Source: Phycisphaerales bacterium (GTDB lineage Bacteria; Planctomycetota; Phycisphaerae; Sedimentisphaerales; Anaerobacaceae). From it: a DNA stretch of 42,392 nucleotides. Position numbers and translations under genes: made by a program. Shown here piece by piece: positions 1 to 7,625 of the stretch. The stretch covers positions 4,225,488-4,267,879 of the forward strand of contig CP070806.1 of the NCBI GenBank assembly GCA_020343675.1. The letters are read 5' to 3'. Position 1 is the first letter of the stretch. Every line of letters begins with the position of its first letter. Under the pieces are notes generated by a model. It ran no database searches. It was given only the letters and a program-made list of their open reading frames with translations, and had not been told where the DNA came from.

Positions 1-1427
1 GAGAGCTCGTCGCCGGAGGGCACACGCAGAAGTCGGTGGCGAACAAGCTCGATGAGTGGTTTAGCGCCGGCTTGAAAGACTGGGACATATCGCGCGACGG
101 GCCGTATTTCGGATTCGAAATACCGGGTGAGCAGGACAAGTTCTTCTACGTCTGGCTGGATGCGCCGATTGGCTACATGGCCTCGGCCAAGAACTATTGT
201 GATAAAAACAACCTGGATTTCGACGCCCTCTGGCCCGGCACCGGGCCGAGAGAGGCCGGCGCAGGCGAGTACGAGCTTTATCATTTCATCGGCAAGGACA
301 TCATGTATTTTCACGCGCTGTTTTGGCCCGCCATGTTGATTGGCTCGGGTATCAAGACGGCCGACAAACTGTTCGTGCACGGCTTCCTGACCGTCAATGG
401 CGAGAAAATGAGCAAGTCGCGCGGGACTTTCATCAGGGCGGGCACGTATGCAAAGCACCTGGATCCCGAATACCTGCGCTATTACTACGCCAGCAAGCTG
501 AGTGACAATGTCGAAGATATCGATCTGCGGATGGAGGATTTCATCAGCAAGATCAATTCGGATCTGGTCGGCAAATTCGCCAACCTTGCATCCCGCTCGG
601 GCCCGATGCTGACGAAGAAACTCGATTCTCAGCTTGGCCGGCTGGACGAACATGGCAGAGCGCTCATCACCCGACTGACGGGATCGAGAGACCGGATCAT
701 CAAAGATTTTGAAAATCTCCGGTTTGCCGCCGCGGTCCGGACGATTACCGCCTTGGCCGACGAGGCGAATCGGTACGTCGAGCAGAATCAGCCGTGGGTG
801 ATGGTCAAGACGGACCTGGAGAAGACGCGAACGATCCTGACAGCCGTAGTCAACGCCGTCCGCATTCTGACGATTTATCTCAAGCCGATTCTGCCCCGAT
901 ACGCCGAAAAAGTGGAACGATTCCTCAACAGTGACAGCCTGAGTTTTGCGGATCTCGATACGGTGCTGGAAGATCACAAGATAAATGTTTTCGAGCGATT
1001 GTTCGAAAGAATTGATGAAGAACAGGTGAATGCGATGATGGAAGAGAGCAAGGAAACTCAAGGCTCGCCGCCGAAGGCCGGTCCCGCCGAGCCGATCAAG
1101 CCTGAGTGCACCATTGAAGATTTTGCCAAAATCGACCTGCGAATCGCGAAAGTCACAAACGCCGAGCGGGTCGAGGGCGCCGACAGGTTACTGCAACTGC
1201 GTTTGGACGTGGGCGGAGTTGAGAAAACGGTTCTGGCTGCGATAGCGACAGCCTACAAACCGGAGGACTTGACCGGCAAAATCGTCGTTTATTTCGCCAA
1301 TCTCAAACCCAGGCAGATGAGGTTCGGCTTGTCCGAAGGGATGATTCTGGCCGCCGGCACGGGCGGAAAAGACATTTTCATGCTCACCGCCGACTCAGGC
1401 GCGCAGCCCGGGCAAGAGGTGCATTAG
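1..1427 (+). CDS. metG: Methionyl-tRNA synthetase, C-terminal part (5' end outside the window)
   Basis: This class I synthetase charges initiator and elongator tRNA-Met in the cytoplasm. The reading frame is open from base 3, so the gene starts upstream; the GTG at 36 lies inside the catalytic domain and is not a real start. Visible are the conserved WDISRD and YVWLDAPIGY blocks, the IGKDI/YFHALFWPAML segment, and the KMSKS signature at 405-419, whose lysines stabilise the adenylate. An anticodon-binding helical domain follows. A separate C-terminal OB-fold (EMAPII-like, beginning near TIEDFAKIDLRIAKV, about the last 105 residues) is the tRNA-binding and dimerisation module of the long MetG form. 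The stop overlaps the stop of the convergent downstream gene. Identification is by close resemblance to E. coli MetG; only the 5' truncation is uncertain. Confidence 0.97.
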   Translation, partial: ELVAGGHTQKSVANKLDEWFSAGLKDWDISRDGPYFGFEIPGEQDKFFYVWLDAPIGYMASAKNYCDKNNLDFDALWPGTGPREAGAGEYELYHFIGKDIMYFHALFWPAMLIGSGIKTADKLFVHGFLTVNGEKMSKSRGTFIRAGTYAKHLDPEYLRYYYASKLSDNVEDIDLRMEDFISKINSDLVGKFANLASRSGPMLTKKLDSQLGRLDEHGRALITRLTGSRDRIIKDFENLRFAAAVRTITALADEANRYVEQNQPWVMVKTDLEKTRTILTAVVNAVRILTIYLKPILPRYAEKVERFLNSDSLSFADLDTVLEDHKINVFERLFERIDEEQVNAMMEESKETQGSPPKAGPAEPIKPECTIEDFAKIDLRIAKVTNAERVEGADRLLQLRLDVGGVEKTVLAAIATAYKPEDLTGKIVVYFANLKPRQMRFGLSEGMILAAGTGGKDIFMLTADSGAQPGQEVH

Positions 1428-2089
1428 TCATATTCGATTTCAACGGTGTGCGGGAGCTCTTCGAGGGGGCAGCCGGGGCATCGGGCCTTCGGTTTGCAGA
1501 ACTCTTTGCCGGTTCTTACCAGCAGAGCGTGATATTCGTTGAAAAGCTGCCTGTCGGGCGCAAGGTTCGACTCGAACAACTCCCGCAACTGCTCATAGTC
1601 GGCATCCGGATCGATGAGTCCATGCCTTACGGCGATGCGAGCGGTGTAAGCATCCACAACGAAGATGCACCTGTTCAGCGCATAGAGCAAGATCGAATCG
1701 GCGGTCTCCGGCCCCACCCCTTTGATGGCCAGAAGCTCTTGTCTTAACTGCGCCGTGCCGACGGATTCGAGGTTTGCAGGGTTGCCCGCATAGTTGTCAA
1801 AGAGCCAGCCTAAGAAGCTCCTGAGCCGCTTCGCTTTTATGTTGTAATACCCGGCCGGGCGAATCAACTCGGCGAGCCTTGCCGGCTCGATGTGGTGGAG
1901 TGCCTCGGGGCTGAGGCGCCCGGCCGATTTCAAATTCGCGATTGCTCTTTCGACATTGGCCCAGCTTGTGTTCTGAGTCAGGATCGCACCTGTAATAATC
2001 TCGAAAGGCGTTTCCCCGGGCCACCAGTGCTGGGCCCCGAACGCCTCGTACAGCAATTCGTAGATTTCCATCAGTGTTTTGCTCGTCAT
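1424..2089 (-). CDS. Endonuclease III-like HhH-GPD DNA glycosylase (MagIII-type)
   Basis: A base-excision-repair glycosylase of about 221 residues. The helix-hairpin-helix LLAIKGVGPETADSILLYAL is followed by VVDAYTAR, whose Asp is the catalytic aspartate of the superfamily. The hairpin position that carries the Schiff-base lysine in true Nth (GVGRKTA) is Glu here (GVGPETA), so a monofunctional glycosylase is likely. The C-terminal cysteine cluster is C-x5-C-x2-C with no fourth Cys, so a normal [4Fe-4S] cluster is doubtful. The frame is open to 2125, but the Met at 2089 gives the usual N-terminus (MTSKTLMEIYELL) and leaves 7 bp after the upstream small gene. No strong Shine-Dalgarno is visible. 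It is convergent with metG, with overlapping stops. The family is secure; the substrate (3-methyladenine-type lesions by analogy with MagIII) is inferred. Confidence 0.88.
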   Translation of the reverse strand: MTSKTLMEIYELLYEAFGAQHWWPGETPFEIITGAILTQNTSWANVERAIANLKSAGRLSPEALHHIEPARLAELIRPAGYYNIKAKRLRSFLGWLFDNYAGNPANLESVGTAQLRQELLAIKGVGPETADSILLYALNRCIFVVDAYTARIAVRHGLIDPDADYEQLRELFESNLAPDRQLFNEYHALLVRTGKEFCKPKARCPGCPLEELPHTVEIEYD

Positions 2090-2096
2090 GCGAAAG

Positions 2097-2387
2097 CTAT
2101 GCCGAGAGTACGGGTATGTCTCCATCGCTTTGCTCGATGCGTGAGAACCATTGCGGCGGCGGCTTTATGCGTTGTTCCTTCAGGTCAAAACGGTAGATGG
2201 CGGAATCGCCCTCAAAGCCGGATTCGATGAAACTGTTCTTGCTCAGGATGGCCCGTTTCTGGTCGTTCTTCGGGCCTCTTGCGAAAGGTACAACGGCCTC
2301 GTCAACATTGCGGGCGCGCGCATGATTGAGCACCGATGTGATATACTCGAACTCGCATCCGCCCAAAAGGCACACGTAAGCTTTCAT
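2097..2387 (-). CDS. Small hypothetical protein upstream of the HhH glycosylase
   Basis: About 96 residues beginning MKAYVCLLGG; an upstream in-frame Met at 2405 would add six residues. I do not recognise the family. The protein is soluble and mixed alpha/beta in character, with no signal peptide or membrane segment. It includes a Cys-containing hydrophobic start and a basic/proline stretch (KEQRIKPPPQWF) near the end. It ends 7 bp before the glycosylase start on the same strand, which suggests co-transcription. Support comes from composition and position only. The opposite strand carries a long open frame with unlikely, Arg/Cys-rich composition. Confidence 0.5.
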   Translation of the reverse strand: MKAYVCLLGGCEFEYITSVLNHARARNVDEAVVPFARGPKNDQKRAILSKNSFIESGFEGDSAIYRFDLKEQRIKPPPQWFSRIEQSDGDIPVLSA

Positions 2388-2432
2388 TCTATTTGCCGGC
2401 CCCATGTCTTTCGTATCTTCCGTCTTTACCTA

Positions 2433-2461
2433 TTGTATTTTCGGCACAGTCGGATTAGACT
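2433..2461 (+). promoter_or_regulatory. Weak sigma-70-like promoter candidate for the CPBP gene
   Basis: TTGTAT (2433-2438), a 17-bp spacer and TAGACT (2456-2461), about 70 bp upstream of the protease start. Each hexamer matches consensus at four of six positions, so this could be chance. Confidence 0.25.
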
Positions 2462-2532
2462 CTGTAGAAATTCAGTGGTGGAAATTGTTGAGGCCCGCAA
2501 AAGGCAGACAAGGACGCGGTCGAGGGCTCATG

Positions 2533-3462
2533 ATGCCAAGAGCGAAGAAGAACGACAACGCCGGGAACAAACGAAGCAAGAGTCAGTTGTTCAATTTTGC
2601 ACGGGACTCCTACCTCGAGAGGACCTCGCGTCCGATCTACGCCATTACTTTCCTGCTGCCGTTCATCGTTTTCTACGAGATAGGGACATTTGGCATCAAT
2701 ACGGATGTTCTGAACCAGTCGCAGATACGCGTTGTTGCCTTCGTATGGCTGCAAAATCTGCTTGAATCATTAGGTTTTGGCGGCAAATTCGCGTGGGTGG
2801 CCCCGCCCGTGGCAGTCGTGGTCATTCTCATGGCACTGCAAATCACCTCGGGCAAGCAATGGCGTCTTTGGCTTGGCGACATTCTACCGATGGGCGTCGA
2901 GTGCATTCTGCTGGCGGTTCCCTTGATTGTTCTGACGTTGTTTCTGAGCAGCTCCGGCGGTCCGCAAAGCGGCGCCGCTGTATTCGGCGACAGTCCGCCG
3001 GCCGTACAGTCAGAGTTTGTGCCAATGTGCCCCTCGGCGGCGGAACAAGGCCCGGCAACTCTCAGTAGCGAGGCCCGACGAGGAACGCCCAATCGCTCCC
3101 TGCTGGCCGATATCGTTACGGGAATCGGCGCGGGGATTTACGAGGAGCTTGTCTTTCGCTTGATCCTCATATGTCTTCTGATGCTGTTGTTTCAGGATGC
3201 GTTGAGGCTGGGTCACAAAGGTTCGATTGTACTGTCGGTTCTTATTTCAGCGGCATTGTTCAGCGCGCATCACCACGTGGATTTCCTCACGGGGCAGCCA
3301 AATGTCATCGACCCGTTCAATCTTACGAAGTTCGTATTTCGGACTATTGCGGGGATCTATTTTGCCGCGCTTTTTGCAATTCGCGGCTTCGGAATTACAG
3401 CCGGAACTCACGCTTCGTACAATATCATTGCCGTCTCGATCACCGCCCACTTTTTTCAGTAG
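2533..3462 (+). CDS. CPBP family intramembrane metalloprotease (Abi/CAAX-type)
   Basis: A membrane protein of about 309 residues. The family motifs are present: the glutamate pair in YEELVFR (Glu204/Glu205), FSAHHH further on, and GTHASYN near the C-terminus. In characterised members (Rce1-like) these residues line an intramembrane active site. Hydrophobic segments occur near residues 35-55, 80-105, 120-140, 195-225, 240-255 and 280-305. The frame is open from 2404, but GAGGG at 2522-2526 sits 6 bp before the ATG at 2533, and an ATG at 2530 is the alternative. Between the segment ending LTLFLSSS and the EE motif there is a loop of about 50 residues rich in Pro, Ser, Gly and Arg. It is unlike the rest of the protein and looks inserted. 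The substrate is unknown. Confidence 0.85.
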   Translation: MPRAKKNDNAGNKRSKSQLFNFARDSYLERTSRPIYAITFLLPFIVFYEIGTFGINTDVLNQSQIRVVAFVWLQNLLESLGFGGKFAWVAPPVAVVVILMALQITSGKQWRLWLGDILPMGVECILLAVPLIVLTLFLSSSGGPQSGAAVFGDSPPAVQSEFVPMCPSAAEQGPATLSSEARRGTPNRSLLADIVTGIGAGIYEELVFRLILICLLMLLFQDALRLGHKGSIVLSVLISAALFSAHHHVDFLTGQPNVIDPFNLTKFVFRTIAGIYFAALFAIRGFGITAGTHASYNIIAVSITAHFFQ

Positions 3463-3601
3463 CAGAAAATATCAGGTGATTCTGAATTTTTGCCATTTTT
3501 TTTCAAGAAAGTGCTCCCCTGTTACTCTTTGACCTTGCGATGCTTGCACAACAATCGTCCTATAAGGGCCGGAATCGCCCCTTTCAGTGCTGATATCGCC
3601 C

Positions 3602-3630
3602 TTGAATTGGCGTGTCTATTATGGTATAAT
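3602..3630 (+). promoter_or_regulatory. Near-consensus sigma-70 promoter with extended -10
   Basis: TTGAAT (3602-3607), a 17-bp spacer and a perfect TATAAT (3625-3630) preceded by TGG, which makes an extended -10 element. Initiation near 3637 would give a leader of about 37 nt to the ATG at 3674. This is the best promoter match I found in the window. Confidence 0.75.
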
Positions 3631-3673
3631 AAGCCCATACCGAAGAGGCAGTATTCTGTGTTAGGACTTTACG

Positions 3674-4219
3674 ATGGAATCACCGCAGATGAACGTTGCT
3701 GTTGAGGAATTGATGTTCAGTCTTTTCCAGAGACCGCTGCACCCTGAGCTTTTTCAGATTTACGCCAGCCGAACCTTGAATACGGAAAAATACGAAGCCA
3801 TCATCTGGGTGACCGGCTGCACTCACGTCGTTAGCGTGTTCGCCGGTGAAGTCTGTCTGACCGAAGTTGTCAGCACGCCGGGCCAGATGCTGCCTTCCCG
3901 AGGTCTTCTGGAGCGTTTTCAGTTCCGCGGCCCGCGCACGCACAAGTGTACGCTGAGCCGGGGGGCGAGCTACGTCACTGACTTTCAGGTCGAGAAGATG
4001 AGCCCGAATCTGTATCGTCAGAGTCACATGGATCTCGAACGGTTCGCGCGAAATCGCGGTGTGTTTGTGAAGTTCCCGGAACTGGAAACTGACAGGCTTC
4101 AGCCGTTCTGCTACGTTGACTTCGAGGCCAGGCGCACCGAACTGCATATCCATACCTTCGCGGCTTATCCGGATCAGGTCACGATGATTAAGACTCAATC
4201 ATTGTTCGACCTTCAGTAA
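3674..4219 (+). CDS. Conserved hypothetical protein, DUF2617-like
   Basis: 181 residues with no signal peptide or membrane segment, so probably cytoplasmic. The start is set by TTAGGA about 8 bp upstream and by the strong promoter at 3602-3630; Met6 is an alternative. The pattern RPLHPELF near residue 20, GCTHVV near 48, LPSRG near 75, VEKMSP near 107 and HTFAAYPD near 157 matches, from memory, the layout of DUF2617 proteins, which are best known from actinobacteria. That assignment is tentative and no function is known. The gene stands alone: the protease upstream is co-oriented but separated by 211 bp, and a long gene-poor stretch follows. It appears to be its own transcription unit. Confidence 0.8.
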   Translation: MESPQMNVAVEELMFSLFQRPLHPELFQIYASRTLNTEKYEAIIWVTGCTHVVSVFAGEVCLTEVVSTPGQMLPSRGLLERFQFRGPRTHKCTLSRGASYVTDFQVEKMSPNLYRQSHMDLERFARNRGVFVKFPELETDRLQPFCYVDFEARRTELHIHTFAAYPDQVTMIKTQSLFDLQ

Positions 4220-4927
4220 CACCCACGTCCGGCCCGGCCACTCGATTTCACCGGGTTACTTTCGCTTACTTGCCGTGCAGGGGCAATCCATTCTGGTGGC
4301 GTCGGTACCGGCCTCTGCTGCCCGTTGGTTCCTGAAGATGAAAGAGACCGATAGCGGCAAACAAGAACAGTGCTCCTACCTGAAGTATGAAAACTACCCC
4401 GCTATTCGACTCTCGCCGCGCTCGGGCCGAGGTCAAACTAACTCAGAGATTCTCAAGGCCGTGATGGCAGTGCGGGCTGCTGCGGCGCCATCAACCGTCT
4501 ATTCCGTAGGTCTCCAGAACGCATTTGACCAGGCGGAATCTTGGCCTGAACAATCTAAACAGTTTGGAAGACATGTACTCCCGGGAGTGTACGCCCAGCA
4601 ACTGCTGCAGGTTTGAACTGGCTTTGAGAAAATGCCGATAGACACACAAGCCGTAAGGCAGAGCAAAGAGTCTTAAGGGGTGAGGCGTTGAATTCCAGAC
4701 AACATTGACCAGTCCGGCCCAGCCGATCACATCGTAAATACTCGTTCTCTGCACTCCATTGACCATAACCTTGGACTCCTTCCCATCAGAACCTACTGAA
4801 ATCTCCTATTTCACGCTCACATCCATAGTCCTGAGTCTTTCGACTTGCCGATGTGACCGCGCAGCCACGGATGTTTGCCATCCTCATTCCAAGGAGCCGT
4901 GTCTGCGGTGGCACTCTTTTAGCCCGA

Positions 4928-4946
4928 TCTTGACGACACGTCAAGA
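4928..4946. repeat. Perfect 8-bp inverted repeat
   Basis: TCTTGACG and CGTCAAGA are separated by ACA and followed on the plus strand by six A residues. On the minus strand the T-run precedes the stem instead of following it, so it is not a normal intrinsic terminator for the gene at 5087-6076. It could be a protein-binding dyad or a processing hairpin. Confidence 0.45.
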
Positions 4947-4965
4947 CAAAAAACCTCGAACAGGC

Positions 4966-4985
4966 AAAAAAAGAAGACTTTTTTT
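4966..4985. terminator. A/T palindrome, possible weak bidirectional terminator
   Basis: AAAAAAAG, a 4-nt loop and CTTTTTTT form a perfect 8-bp A/T stem ending in seven Ts on either strand, about 100 bp past the stop of the minus-strand gene at 5087. A tract of this kind can act as a bidirectional terminator, but the stem has only one G-C pair, so termination would be weak. Together with the hairpin at 4928-4946 it may mark the end of transcription. Confidence 0.35.
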
Positions 4986-5086
4986 CGGACCGTGTTGCGG
5001 GATCATCCGGAACAAATAGACGCAAAACTTCCTTGGACTGATTTGCGCTTCCTGTGCGTGCCGGCGCGGCTCAGAAGATGCGCTGC

Positions 5087-6076
5087 TCAACTGCTTTGCA
5101 TTTGAACGTTTTGCCTGAGAACATCGAGTTTGTCGCGGATTTCCTCGGACATCTTACTGTTCGGGAAATCTTTCATGATTTGTTGGCCGATCTCCAGCGC
5201 GCCGACCCATTGCTTGTCGGCGACGGCGATAGCGAATTGCACACCAAGGTTGTGAAGTTTTGTGCGGAAGACGTCCCGGGCTGCTTCCTGCAGGGCCAAT
5301 CCCTCGTTCGGGCTGAGATAGAAGTCGAGTTCTTTCAGGATATCGAGACTTCGATCCGTTTCCTGTGCTTTCACAGCGTCGTCCCAGGCGGCCAGCAGTA
5401 CTCTTTTGCGCTGCCGCTTCTTATCAAGCAGGATCTGCCTCATGGCTTTAGCCCGTTCATTGTCCGGATGAGCCTTGATCAGTCCTTCAATCTGAACGCT
5501 GGCCTTGGCCCACTGGCAGGTGTCCAGCAGCCTCTCTATATGCGCTATGACCTGAGTCATTCGCTCTTGGTCGGTTGCGTCATGGTAGCGACGGGCCTGC
5601 ACTCTGAGTTGTTCGGCAAGCTCCTTGTACTCGGGACGCCGGGCTATCTCGCCAATAATCTCATTCGCTGCGTCAAAATCTTGCTGTTGCAGCTTGTCAA
5701 AGACGGCTTCTCTTAACGACTGTCTGTCCTCATCCCGGAAGGCGATGGCCTTTGCGGTTTCGCTGACGCGGGTGCTGTGATTGATGTGCGTCAGTTCCGT
5801 GCTGATGTTTTCCAGTGCCCCAGCCACCTCCTTGAGCCTCGCACTGTTGTCCTTGAGGGCATCAAGGATCTTGAACAGTCTCGAGAGCATGGCCAGAAGG
5901 GCGCTGAGAATGACAAGGGCGCCGAGCATAAGTATGAGCTGACGGAGCAAGTCCGTTTGAGGTTTCGCGAAGATATCGGTAAAGAGCACAAGCACCACGA
6001 CAATGACCAGGGCGAGGCCGACAACGAAGGTATGCCAACTGAACCGCCGGAAGAAACCGTCTTTTCCAGAGTCCAT
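5087..6076 (-). CDS. Two-TM membrane protein with cytoplasmic helical (TPR-like) domain
   Basis: 329 residues. Two hydrophobic segments lie near residues 16-36 and 45-65, with a very short turn between them, so both termini are probably cytoplasmic. Then comes a coiled-coil-like stretch (DALKDNSARLKEVAGALENIS, about 70-95), and from about 120 to the end a series of helical hairpins of TPR-like spacing (KLQQQDFDAANEIIGEI, DTCQWAKASVQIEGLIKAHPDN, DKQWVGALEIGQQIMKDFPNS). No catalytic motif is visible; a scaffolding role at the membrane is the most that can be inferred. The start has GAGAGGA 5-6 bp upstream and a good promoter behind it. I recognise the architecture as one common in planctomycetes but know of no assigned function. 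Confidence 0.85.
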   Translation of the reverse strand: MDSGKDGFFRRFSWHTFVVGLALVIVVVLVLFTDIFAKPQTDLLRQLILMLGALVILSALLAMLSRLFKILDALKDNSARLKEVAGALENISTELTHINHSTRVSETAKAIAFRDEDRQSLREAVFDKLQQQDFDAANEIIGEIARRPEYKELAEQLRVQARRYHDATDQERMTQVIAHIERLLDTCQWAKASVQIEGLIKAHPDNERAKAMRQILLDKKRQRKRVLLAAWDDAVKAQETDRSLDILKELDFYLSPNEGLALQEAARDVFRTKLHNLGVQFAIAVADKQWVGALEIGQQIMKDFPNSKMSEEIRDKLDVLRQNVQMQSS

Positions 6077-6124
6077 AACGTTCCTCTCGAAAAAAAGACT
6101 TTAAACACTTCGTTTCCTATATCT

Positions 6125-6153
6125 ATATTACAATATGCTCCTACGTTTGTCAA
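6125..6153 (-). promoter_or_regulatory. Sigma-70 promoter for the two-TM TPR-like gene
   Basis: On the minus strand, TTGACA (perfect consensus, 6153-6148), a 17-bp spacer and TAATAT (6130-6125) lie about 50 bp upstream of the start at 6076. The -10 matches at four of six positions. Confidence 0.55.
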
Positions 6154-6351
6154 TGGTTGAGCCGAATCGGCGAATAAATGTGGTTCCGGCCAAGAAAACG
6201 AGGCTTGCGGTTGTTTCCCCTGACTGTGGCCGGGTTTTTCGCAACGGTTTTTGGGAATCGGCTGTCAACCCGCTCGCTGTGGCCGGCGTCATAACCTGTG
6301 TCGGCGCGTTGCAATGGCCTTTTTTGGGAAGGATTATCTGAGGGCGACAAA

Positions 6352-7617
6352 ATGAAAACCGGTCGATGGGTTTGGGTGTTCGTTGGGGTGGTCATGGCCG
6401 CGGCTCACTGTTTCGCGGCGGAAAATGCCGAAGAAAGAACCGAAGCGGCAAAACCGTCCATCGTGGAGGCAAACAACAGGTTTGCCCTCGAACTCTATGT
6501 GAGGCTGCGGAGCCAGGGGGGAAATTTGTTTTTCTCGCCTTACAGCGTCTCGACCGCTCTGGCGATGACCCACGCCGGCGCACGAGGCCGGACGGCCTCA
6601 CAGATGGCCCAGGTGCTGCACTTTCCCACCGAGGCGAACGATACCAGCGAAGTTGCACCGGTCGTGCTCGACCGCCGGCAATTTGCCTCCGCCTTCGGAG
6701 AGATCATAAAAGACCTGAACAACAGAGGTCAGAAGGGGGGCTACACTCTGACTGTCGCCAATGCTCTCTGGGGTCAGAAGGAGTACGGATTTCTCAGAGA
6801 GTTTCTGGAGCTCATCGATTCCAGCTATGGCGGGCGGCTCAACGAGGTGGATTTCATCGGGGCTGCGGAAGCCTCGCGCAAAACCATCAACGCCTGGGTC
6901 GAAAAGCAGACCAAAGAGAAGATCAGGAATCTCATCCCCAGAGGACTGCTGGATTCGATGACCAGGCTGGTTCTGACGAATGCCATCTACTTCAAAGGCA
7001 ATTGGGCCAGGCAGTTCAAGGAGGACCAGACAGAAGATGCGGCGTTCATTCTTGCCGATGGGCGAAAGATTGAGACGGCTATGATGAACCAGACCGCGGA
7101 GTTCGGCTATATGGAAACCGAGACCCTGCAGGGCCTCGAATTGCCCTATGTGGATAGAGAGCTTTCGATGATTATCCTGCTTCCGAGAGAATCTGACGGC
7201 CTGGGCGAACTGGAAGAGGCGCTCAATCAGGAGAATCTCTCGCAGTGGCTCACGAGGCTGTACCGCCGCGAGGTCGTCGTCTCGGTTCCGAAGTTCAAAG
7301 CAACGAGCCAGTTCAGCCTCGCTTCGGTGCTGGCCTCGATGGGAATGAAGGACGCTTTTACATCGGAGGCGGATTTTTCCGGTATCAATGGCCGACGGGA
7401 CCTGTTCATCTCGGCCGTCATACACAAGGCTTATGTTGACGTCAACGAGGAGGGCACCGAAGCCGCTGCAGCTACGGGTGTAACTATGAAGCTGACCTCT
7501 ATCGGACCCAGCCGGACACCCGTCTTCCGCGCCGACCATCCCTTCCTGTTCCTGATCCGCGACAACCGCTCCGGCAGCATCCTGTTCATCGGCCGGGTAG
7601 CGAATCCGACAAAATGA
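6352..7617 (+). CDS. Secreted serpin (serine/cysteine protease inhibitor)
   Basis: 421 residues with a Sec signal peptide (MKTGRWVWVFVGVVMAAAHCFA). The start is fixed by GAGGG at 6340-6344, 7 bp before the ATG; the open frame extends upstream to 6298. The full serpin fold is present: NLFFSPYSVSTALAMTHAGARG near the N-terminus, LVLTNAIYFKGNW (shutter region), LELPYVDRELSMIILLP, and the C-terminal HPFLFLIRD and GSILFIGRV strands. The reactive-loop hinge reads EEGTEAAAATG from Glu366, the small-residue pattern of inhibitory serpins that insert the loop after cleavage. The scissile bond cannot be fixed because the distal loop is about four residues longer than in alpha-1-antitrypsin; a Thr-Ser near residues 382-383 is one possibility. 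It faces convergently a minus-strand operon 9 bp away and seems monocistronic. Confidence 0.95.
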   Translation: MKTGRWVWVFVGVVMAAAHCFAAENAEERTEAAKPSIVEANNRFALELYVRLRSQGGNLFFSPYSVSTALAMTHAGARGRTASQMAQVLHFPTEANDTSEVAPVVLDRRQFASAFGEIIKDLNNRGQKGGYTLTVANALWGQKEYGFLREFLELIDSSYGGRLNEVDFIGAAEASRKTINAWVEKQTKEKIRNLIPRGLLDSMTRLVLTNAIYFKGNWARQFKEDQTEDAAFILADGRKIETAMMNQTAEFGYMETETLQGLELPYVDRELSMIILLPRESDGLGELEEALNQENLSQWLTRLYRREVVVSVPKFKATSQFSLASVLASMGMKDAFTSEADFSGINGRRDLFISAVIHKAYVDVNEEGTEAAAATGVTMKLTSIGPSRTPVFRADHPFLFLIRDNRSGSILFIGRVANPTK

Positions 7618-7625
7618 ACCGTCGA

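Larger units (their letters stand above)
4220..5086. other. Gene-poor stretch of 866 bp
   Basis: I see no convincing gene here. Open frames at 4275-4616 (+), 4491-4766 (-) and 4759-5019 (+) lack recognisable motifs, good ribosome-binding sites and protein-like composition. The stretch separates the 3' end of the DUF2617-like gene from the 3' end of the minus-strand membrane protein, so it is a long convergent spacer. It contains two perfect inverted repeats (4928-4946 and 4966-4985) and could hold a decayed gene or an untranslated RNA; neither can be shown from sequence alone. Confidence 0.6.

Noticed and set aside
1560..1580. GGTTCGACTCGAAC resembling a tRNA T-arm
   Set aside because: No acceptor, D or anticodon stems can be folded around it, and it lies within the glycosylase coding sequence.
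4491..4766. 91-codon minus-strand open frame in the gene-poor stretch
   Set aside because: Some hydrophobic, protein-like segments, but no ribosome-binding site and no recognisable family; at best a relic.
4928..4946. Intrinsic terminator for the minus-strand gene at 5087
   Set aside because: On the minus strand the T-run comes before the stem, not after it.
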